From Pilaira anomala (Eukaryota > Mucoromycota > Mucoromycetes > Mucorales > Mucoraceae): a stretch of DNA of 64,000 nucleotides. Under the pieces are notes generated by a model, which made no database searches, had not been told where the DNA came from, and saw nothing but the letters and a program-made list of their open reading frames with translations. The DNA is taken from NCBI GenBank assembly GCA_025716855.1, contig JAIXMQ010000011.1:124001-188000 (forward strand). Direction: 5' to 3'. Shown in pieces: positions 56,750-64,000 of the stretch. Every line of letters starts with the position of its first letter. Positions within the stretch are counted from its first letter, which is position 1. The position numbers were made by a program, and so were the translations under genes.

Positions 56750-57237
56750 ATGATGAACTCTCAACATCCAGCCTATATGACACAACCTTCTCCTGCTATG
56801 ATTATGAATACACCTCCAACTTATGGTCACATGTATTCTCAACATCCTAGTAGTAAAGTAGCTGATGAATTGAATTGACAGATACTTTGATTTTTAATTA
56901 ATATTCTGTTCCCCTTCTCCTCCCCCCCCCTTTTTTTTATCTCCAATTAGTGCAGTCATATTATCCATCAGCTCAACCAATGCAACAACAACAACCGCCT
57001 GGATTTATGCCACAGCTTCAACAAGGGCCACCACATAGAGGATGTATGGAGTGCTGTTGTGCGCTATTGTAAGAATCAGATACTACGATTGATAATAAAA
57101 TAAGTTTTATAACCAGTAACTTAACTTTTTCTCTCAATAGATGTATCAGCACTTGTACTTATTGTTGTACGTATGGATGTTGTCCGGACAATAACTGTTG
57201 TTGCTCTGATGATCCTTACGACAATGGGTGCTGTTAG
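56750..57237 (+). CDS. Small Pro/Gln-rich protein with Cys-rich C-terminus (CYSTM-like)
   Basis: Three exons (56750-56852, 56951-57068, 57141-57237) give 105 aa. The first 65 residues are rich in Gln, Pro, Met and Tyr (SAQPMQQQQPPGFMPQLQQG). The C-terminus starts RGCMECCCALLCISTCTYCC and ends PDNNCCCSDD...NGCC, with 16 Cys in about 47 residues. This layout, a polar Q/P-rich head and a Cys-dense hydrophobic tail, is that of CYSTM stress-tolerance membrane proteins, although the tail is longer and not fully hydrophobic. The Cys may be acylated or bind metal; neither is shown. Splice phases are consistent at both joins. A second ATG lies directly after the first. Confidence 0.8.
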
Positions 57238-57991
57238 TACATATCAGTATATAATATCTAATAATGCAGTATATATATATATTTTTTATCCTTTTAACAT
57301 ATTAATATATTTATATATAATAAAAACTATTAATATGCTATGACCTATTTGATTAACAGCAGTATGCGTATTACAATTATAAATAAACTATGTGAATTTT
57401 TTCTTTTTTTTTTTTTTAAAAAAAAAAAAAGATCATTTGAAATTTGTAAAAGCAAGTGTAACTTTAAAAAAGTATGTGGTGCATTGGAAAAACGCGTCGA
57501 AGTTTTTAAATCACTTATTTTTATTTATTAACATGCGAAAGTTATTCATAAGCAACAATTTGCGGTACAATTGCATTTAATATACATTTTATAAACATTT
57601 GTCAAAAGATAAAAAAAAAAAAAAATACCCAATTAGGGTCATTTAATATTGTCTCATACCAAACCATTCAAGAATCATACAGTCAATTCGAAGTTAGATA
57701 ATTTGATTTTAATATTCATATGATAGCGTCAATACAGCTAAAAAATATATATATATATATCAGGCCAAAATTAAGGCCTACGATTTGGTTACAAGTGTCA
57801 ATTGTCGAGACGGCAAGCGGTACCCTAAAGCTGGGCAGGTTCATGTGATAGTTTTATTTGCACGACTGCTGTGTAACTGACCTTCCCCATTACATTTTTT
57901 TTTTAAACCGAAGAAGTATAAAAAATTCCTCTCCCCCCCCTTTTTTTTTTCTCTCTCTCTCTTCTTTCTTCAGAAAAAAAAAACAATAATA
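57238..57991. other. Intergenic, 754 bp
   Basis: Contains a T14A14 tract at 57404-57431, a less AT-rich patch at 57775-57850, and a C/T-rich leader (57925-57975) just before the hydrolase ATG. No gene was seen. Confidence 0.5.
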
Positions 57992-59273
57992 ATGACAACA
58001 GACCATTTACTTACACTTCGCGAAAAAGGTCATGTTGAAGTAGGGCATCAACGTCAGACAGCCCCAATTAAGATATATTATGAAATGCACGGTAATGGAC
58101 CCGAAAAGGTTCTGCTAGTAATGGGTAAGATGTAAAAGAAAACCTTTTAATTGAATAACTTTTTCACTGATTTATAAATAAATAGGCTTCAGTACTGCAT
58201 GTAGTGCTTGGGATTTACAGGTACACCGATCATATTTTTAAAAAGTTTATGCGGAGCTAAAACGTTTTTTTTTTTTTTTTTTTTTAGTCAAAGTATTTGG
58301 CCGAAACTGGAAAATACACTGTCATCGTATTTGATAACAGAGGAATGGGGTTCTCAGGTACCTATTATTTGTTTTGTATTCTTATTGTTTTACATGCTAA
58401 TAAATAAAAATAACATATGATAGACGCTCCTATCGGTATTTATTCGTAAGTTTGTCATTTCTTTTCCTCTATTTTAGGAAACTTAAAAAATTGATTGTTA
58501 TATAGTACTTCTCAAATGGCAGCAGATGCACTCGAGTTATTAGATCACTTTCAATGGAAAAGCAATGTTCATCTTGTAGGTATATCTATGGGAGGTATGA
58601 TATCACTTGAGATGGCTGACGCAGAGCCTACACGATTCCAATCATTAACTTTAACAAGTACGACGGCCAAAAGAAACATACCCACTGTAAGTATAAAAGC
58701 TTTTTTGAGATAATTCTTTATAAAAAAAAATGCATAACCACTCACTCTTTTTTTTTTTTTTTTTTTTTACTCTAGTGGACAACTATATCCACACTGGCAA
58801 AAATTGTACTCTTTTATCGGGACCCTAAAGATCAACTGGATGCAGCAATTGATTTAGTCTACCCCAAGGAATGGTTGATTCAAAAACCACTTATTGTTTC
58901 GGGTCACGCTACCAATCGAGAGCTTGCAATTCATGGACTCAAAAGCCATATTTCTCGTTCTCGTAGACAAACTTTACAAGGAAATATCGGTCAAGCAGTG
59001 GCATGCCTTTTTCACAGAGTGTCAGATGAGAGATTAATGAACATAAAAGCAAGCGGTTTACCTATTATGATCATTACGGGTACTTATGACAATCTGGTAC
59101 GACCTGAATATTCATACCATATGAAGAATATCTTTGCTGAAGACGCAAGATTTGAATTATTTCAAGGAAGTGGACATGCTATTCCAGAAGAACAGCCTGA
59201 TAGATATAATCATTTATTAGTTGATCATTTTTCTACTGCCATTAATAAAAAATTACAACCGTCCAAGCTTTAG
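57992..59273 (+). CDS. Alpha/beta-fold hydrolase
   Basis: Six exons (57992-58124, 58186-58220, 58288-58357, 58424-58445, 58506-58686, 58776-59273) give 312 aa. The oxyanion region is LLVMGFSTACSAWD, followed by VIVFDNRGMGFSD, the nucleophile elbow VGISMGGMISLE (Ser), the acid in TGTYDNLVRPEYS (Asp) and the His in FQGSGHAIPEEQP. All three catalytic positions are present. The fold is shared by esterases, lipases, haloalkane dehalogenases and others, and the natural substrate cannot be told. Exons of 22 and 35 bp are unusually small. Confidence 0.9.
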
Positions 59274-60066
59274 TAAATGCTTGGGGCGGCACTGTTTTAG
59301 AATAAGATTTTATATTGTATCCCCCTTTTTTTTTTCGATAGCGCAATCCAATGTAGTATTTCAAGTATTATTCATAATGTCTATTCAGAAAGTCTGGTTT
59401 AAATTATGTAAAGATAAATTTTTTTTATTCAAAAAAAAAAAAAAGGGTGGGCCATGAAAACTCGAAGATAATGTTTTTCCAGGCGAAAGATTTAGGTGGA
59501 CATTCAAAGTTCCTGCAGGAATATAATCAATGGCAGCATTTAACATATCAGTAGTGTTCAATCTTTCAGTAGTTGAGAAACTGACTTTTCTGGTTTGGGG
59601 AAACAGTAACGGAATTTGTTGATAGATAGAATTACAAGTCTCTTTATTCTTTATTTTAAATGTCAAGTTCAAGTCTCATTTATGTATATAAGTATATATG
59701 AACCGATTTAATTTTTGTAACCATCAAAGGAAAAAAAGTTTAGTTGTAAAAGCAGATTGCCAAATCATTTTTTTTTTTAAAAAAAGCATGAAGTCAATTT
59801 GTATATACATTTGAATATAGAATGTGTACTATTATGGGTATGTAAAACTTTCTCGTCGTGATGTTTAGGGTCTTTCCCTAATCTACTGGTATATTTGTTA
59901 TAATTTTAAATAGGAAAACTTTAAAAAATAAAATAAAGAACGAACTTTTTTTATAGAAAAATAAAAGCGAAGATATTTGTCAGCTTTTCACAGTGTCTAT
60001 AACTACATACAAACAATATATGATTTATTTACAAAAATAAAAACTTCTTCTATTTTTTTTTTTTTT
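59274..60066. other. Intergenic, 793 bp, between convergent genes
   Basis: 3' flanks of the hydrolase and carrier genes. On the minus strand 59456-59672 has an open frame (IPLLFPQTRKVSFSTTERL, then NAAIDYIPAGTLNVHLNL) with less AT than its flanks, perhaps a transposon or gene fragment; not identified. A T11A7 tract is at 59768-59785. Confidence 0.4.
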
Positions 60067-61510
60067 TTAATCTCGATTCGATAAATGTCGCACAAGTAAA
60101 AGAGTTTGTTCATAGACCAAGAAATTTAAAGAATGAATAGGAAAGGCTCTAATTAAAGTAACGGTAATACCTCTATAAAAACCAGCGATTCCATTTCTTG
60201 TATAGATATCATGTACACACTCTCTTGCATTCTTATAAGTTGGATGAGGTGCCAAGATTTCCTTCTGAATCAACGTCTTGACTAAATCCAATGGGAAAAC
60301 AACAATCCAACACATGATACCACAAATTCCTCCTGCAAGAAATTGCGTGAGTGGTGATCCTCTACTGGCTTTCTCTCCACCACTCAAGACGTATTTAGTT
60401 GTCTCATATCCACCAAAGTAGACTGCTGTACCTATTGTATCTCTCACTAATGTATATAATAAATCAGTATGTGTGTGATAAAATTATCAATTTAAACTCA
60501 TCTTTACCCAAATGAAGACTAAATCCACTATAAAGTCCTGTAATTCCCTTCTTTTTAATGATATCTTTAGCAGAATGCCAACTCGAAGTAGAAGTATACA
60601 AATTTCTCTTTTTTAGTGATGTGGTAGTACATGTATGAATTGAAGAAGTAGGTTTATTCACTACAGGTGGTGTAGCCACGGGTGCCACAGGTAATCCAGC
60701 ACCTACCGTCTTATCCAAAGTAGGTTTCAAATCTCTCATGTAGACTGTAGCTCCTGTAGAGATACTACTCGTCTGTAACAACAAAAATTCCAATTGCTTT
60801 TGAACCTTGACCAATTCAAATGGACAACTGAGTGTAGCAATAAATGCTCCACTGATCGATCCTGCCCAACTAGAAATCGCCATCGTAGATAACATTGTGT
60901 TCTGATCAAATACCTTTGGGTACACTCTTTTGTAATAACTTTTGGATTTTTCATATACTGAAAATGAAATTGATTTGATTATACTTACTGTCACCAAAGG
61001 AGGAATCACACCTTTATACATGATGTTGAGTATGTATGAATATATATATATATATATGTATATATTGTTATATTTATACTATTACCTCGAAAGAATCCTC
61101 GAACTCCTTCTTCTTGATACGTTTTCTTTATACAAGCATTAATAGAATCATAATGTTGTGTTTGTAGTCTAGTTTTGATTGAATCAAACTGGAACACTAG
61201 TTTAGTATCAGTACAAAATCGACTTTTTTTTTTTTTTTTTTTTTTTTTTTAGGGGAGGGAAAAAAGAAATAGTGATTTTTTTTTAAAAATAACTTACAGG
61301 ATATCCAGAAATAACACCTACAACTGCTGCTGCAGAAGCTGCAATAATAGTTCGATTGGCTAAATAATAACAATAATAATAATAAAAATGTCAAAAAAAA
61401 AACAAAAACGAAGCGTGTCTTGTTCATCAGCATACTTTACACCATAAGATCTCGTTATACAACGAATGAAAAGGTAATACATGAACTTTTCTCTCTGTTG
61501 CTTCGGACAT
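60067..61510 (-). CDS. Mitochondrial carrier family (SLC25) protein
   Basis: Five exons (61441-61510, 61298-61359, 61086-61188, 60508-61011, 60067-60446) give 372 aa. Three tandem carrier repeats each have the PX[DE]XX[KR] motif: PFDSIK (residues 44-49), PFELVK (142-147) and PLDLVK (298-303). The exon that completes the first motif uses the CCAG acceptor at 61189, which gives an exact frame. The second repeat holds an insertion of about 55 residues (Pro/Thr/Ser-rich, about 156-208) absent from typical carriers of 300 aa. The cargo is not predictable from what I can see; the general likeness is to the carnitine/ornithine-like YMC group. Location: inner mitochondrial membrane. Confidence 0.88.
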
Positions 61511-61959
61511 GCGTATGTGTGTGCGTGGGTAAAATAATATAAAAGAACTTTTTTTTTAAGACGAAAGAAAAGGAATAAAAACAAAACAAAACAAAAAAGA
61601 AGAGAGTTATTGAACTGATAACAGAGTCAGGTGATAAGAGAGAGAGAGAAAGAGAGAGAGATAATGTTGGATTTTAACCCAGTTACTTGGGGGCGATATA
61701 AGCTAATATGTCATCAAAGGGAAACAAGCGACGAACCAACACCACCACTAACTTCTTCTTGATGGTCACGTGGTATGCTCAAAGAAGCGCTACCCCTTTT
61801 AATTCCTAAAAGCATATTGATTTACCTGTCAAAAGCATTGATGTCATTCATAAGTAGTTGTTGTGACGGTCTGAGGGCTATATTATAAACAAGAAAAAAT
61901 AACACGTTTTATTTTTCCACTTTTTTCTTTATTTTTATTTTATTTTTCTTAAAGCAAGA
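61511..61959. promoter_or_regulatory. Divergent promoter region
   Basis: 449 bp between the carrier gene (-) and the unknown membrane protein gene (+). Contains a (GA)n tract at 61638-61662 and a short GC-richer stretch at 61680-61800. No gene was seen. Confidence 0.4.
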
Positions 61960-62613
61960 ATGAAGGAGATTCCAACAAGGTTTATAATTTCTTCTCGGTT
62001 ATCAACACTTGAACCAAAAGAAATAATCCGTATAGTTTATTTAGCAGGAAGTCAATGGAATGAAAAGCAAGTAAAAGAACGTATGGCAAAGTATCCGAAT
62101 CGACCTTTCATGGGAGTCGGTATCTCGAATCCACAAGAATTAAGTCAAGTCATAAAGAACGATATACCCGTAATACATATTCAAGAGGATTGTAAAGCAT
62201 TATTAGGAGTTCAAAAGAGATGGGTTAGAAATATCAAGATATGGAATCGAATATTGAATTTGACATCAGCTAGTGTTTGGGGACTCTTTAGTTTTAAAGT
62301 AATTCATATCATCCAATTGTTAAAAAGAGGTGATTCCAATGTTCAATTTCCTGTATTTGAAAGAGGAAATTTACCTATTCCAAATCAAGTACTCCTGAGT
62401 TCAATTGCTACCTTTACTCTCTTGCTATCTTTTGTCACAAAAAACTTATTGAATAGAATCCGAAATGAATACAGTTGGATTCAAAAAGAGAATGAATCTC
62501 TCTTAATAAGAAATGATTTACAGTATACTACTTTTTCTTTTCTATTAAGAAATTTCGTTCCTTATTGTTTTATTGGTTTTTCTGTTTACCATTTCCGAAA
62601 GTCGTACAAATAA
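61960..62613 (+). CDS. Unknown membrane protein, 217 aa
   Basis: Intronless. The N-terminus (MKEIPTRFIISSRLSTLEPK) is basic and Ser-rich, a possible mitochondrial presequence. A soluble part (about 25-95) precedes three hydrophobic stretches: ASVWGLFSFKVIHIIQLL, VLLSSIATFTLLLSFVTK and FLLRNFVPYCFIGFSVYHF. The protein ends with a basic tail. I do not recognise the family. It sits 150 bp upstream of the Cdc24-like gene on the same strand and shares its divergent upstream region with a mitochondrial carrier gene, which may be chance. Confidence 0.7.
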   Translation: MKEIPTRFIISSRLSTLEPKEIIRIVYLAGSQWNEKQVKERMAKYPNRPFMGVGISNPQELSQVIKNDIPVIHIQEDCKALLGVQKRWVRNIKIWNRILNLTSASVWGLFSFKVIHIIQLLKRGDSNVQFPVFERGNLPIPNQVLLSSIATFTLLLSFVTKNLLNRIRNEYSWIQKENESLLIRNDLQYTTFSFLLRNFVPYCFIGFSVYHFRKSYK

Positions 62614-62765
62614 TAAAACACAAATTCCATTTTCTAAACTCATTATATATATATATATATATAGTTTGGGTCACCTGTGGTTCACGAAAAATATTAAAAA
62701 GGGCACACACAGACATTATTAACCCTTTCTTTTTCTTTCTTCTTTCTTTTTAACTTATATAAAAA

Positions 62766-64000
62766 ATGACAACGCTGTTAAAAAGTAGATCTCCTTCTTT
62801 AGGAACTATTTCTACTATATCTTCATTATCATCATCTATTGATATGCCTATACCATCCATTTCCATCACAAATAAACCATCCAACGGTACATCACTCTAT
62901 CACCTATGTCGTTCTGTACTTGATAGACTTTCACTTGTAGAAGGAATGCAATATTATCTAGACTATGAAATAATAACGCCATGTAGCTCATCTGTAATGT
63001 CATCTGAATCTTCTTCAACAACCAACAGTTCTTCTAATGACCCACTTACAAAATTATGGGAACTCTGTAGAAGAGGAACTCCCTTAGCAACCTTATTTAA
63101 CGCTTTAAATCCAGCTGAACCCTTAAAATTAAACTTTTGTCAGCAACAACAAACGAATGAATGTAAAAAGACCGTTTATCATTTTATTGTTGCTTGTCGT
63201 AATCAATTATCTTTTAAAGAAGAACAAGTATTTACTCTATCTGATGTTTATAAAGACAATACGAATGGTTTTGTAAAGGTATAATGAATAAAAAAAAAAA
63301 AAAAAAGCGTCACATGAAAAAATACTAAAAAAAAAAAAAAACTTTTTTTATTGTTCTCAGGTCGTGAATACGATTGATATGGTATTACAGTTATTAGAAG
63401 AAAAGGGAATTATTTCTTCATTAGAAAATAACCGAAATTCTTTAAATGCACCTAAAGATACACGAGATAAAGTAGTACATGAATTACTTGAAACAGAACG
63501 TAAATATGTACAAGATCTCGAGATATTACAGGTACAAAAAAAAAAAAAAAAAATTGTATAATACATGAAGCTAAAATTATACACAACAGAATTATATGCG
63601 TGAACTTCAGATTCAAGAGGTTTTAAATCCAGATACAATTCATTACTTATTTGGAAACTTAAATACACTCGTAGACTTTCAAAGAAGATTCTTAATTCAA
63701 CTAGAAGAGATTGGTGAAAAGGTACCGGAAGAACAAAATTTCGGTTTTTTATTTACTCAAAACGAAGATCAATTTGCAGTCTATGAACCTTATTGTTCAA
63801 ACTATTTCTCGGCTCAAGATTTGGTAGTCCAAGAAGCACCTAAATTACAGAAATTAGCCGATATTTTAAATCCAGTATATGAATTACCAAGTATGTTGAT
63901 TAAACCAGTTCAAAGGATATGTAAATACCCTCTCTTATTATCTCAACTCAAGAAATCAACTAAACCAGATTGGCCTCATTTTGAAGAAATTGAAGAAGGT
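62766..64000 (+). CDS. Cdc24-like Rho/Cdc42 guanine-nucleotide exchange factor (5' part)
   Basis: Three exons are visible (62766-63278, 63361-63531, 63590-64000) and the frame is open at the window edge. Residues 40-165 contain GTSLYHLCRSVLDRLSL and LWELCRRGTPLATLFNAL, the Cdc24 calponin-like domain. The DH (RhoGEF) domain begins DKVVHELLETERKYVQDLEI and continues with PSMLIKPVQRICKYPLLLSQ, its most conserved helix. PH and PB1 domains are expected beyond the window. Cdc24 activates Cdc42 for polarity and hyphal growth. The first 40 residues are Ser-rich. The start follows a pyrimidine-rich leader. Confidence 0.94.

Noticed and set aside
1..64000. CRISPR arrays, operons, bacterial ribosome-binding sites or a secondary-metabolite cluster
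   Set aside because: The DNA is eukaryotic with spliced genes; the repeats seen are microsatellites or transposon debris, and neighbouring genes do not form one pathway.

Overview
The window looks like nuclear DNA of a filamentous fungus of the Mucoromycota, most likely Mucorales. The evidence is a very AT-rich background, long A/T homopolymers, many short introns (about 55-90 bp, GTAAGT-like donors, T-rich 3' ends running into AG), and proteins with fungal relatives (ammonium permease, Cdc24-type GEF, PAS kinase, NHA antiporter, GH3-GNAT hexosaminidase). I fixed exon borders by hand from splice signals, reading-frame continuity and recognisable protein motifs. Most models close exactly in frame. 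No database search was run, so the species is not claimed.

Layout. 1-14137: 3' end of a SulP-STAS-cNMP transporter gene (+), then on the minus strand a single-pass membrane protein of unknown role, a 12-exon ammonium permease, a PtdIns4P 5-kinase and a GH3 N-acetylglucosaminidase with C-terminal GNAT domains. 14138-17606: gene-free, with an internally deleted Tc1/mariner-like element (15154-15923) and other transposon debris. 17607-32594: FAD monooxygenase (+), PPR protein (-), phosphoserine aminotransferase (+), PAS kinase (+), TMEM70-like protein (-), pantothenate synthetase (+), PP2A B''-type subunit (+). 32595-37890: a 5 kb repeat graveyard (direct repeats, LINE-like fragment, DDE transposase relic, 22-bp-period array, decayed copy of a tRNA locus). 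37891-48690: beta-trefoil/DUF3759 protein (+), tRNA-Ala (-), NHA-type Na+/H+ antiporter (+), F-box protein (+), CYLD-like USP peptidase (-). 48691-53247: gene-poor. 53248-64000: small MGCC-start protein (-), CSA/ERCC8 WD40 protein (-), Cys-rich CYSTM-like protein (+), alpha/beta hydrolase (+), mitochondrial carrier (-), an unknown membrane protein (+), and the start of a Cdc24-like RhoGEF (+) that runs off the end.

The genes are mostly unrelated single-copy housekeeping or signalling loci, not a cluster. The PAS kinase, PIP5K, Cdc24, PP2A B'' and F-box/USP genes are regulatory; the transporters cover anions, ammonium, sodium and a mitochondrial solute; SerC and PanC are biosynthetic.

No convincing new multi-gene system was found. 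The points most worth a second look are two small spliced genes whose exons are all very short (53248-53704 and 56750-57237), a beta-trefoil/DUF3759 fusion, a USP with a CYLD-like Cys box, an inverted duplication of a tRNA-Ala locus, a pair of diverged about 300-bp repeats, and three separate arrays of degenerate 22-bp repeats that resemble transposon ends.
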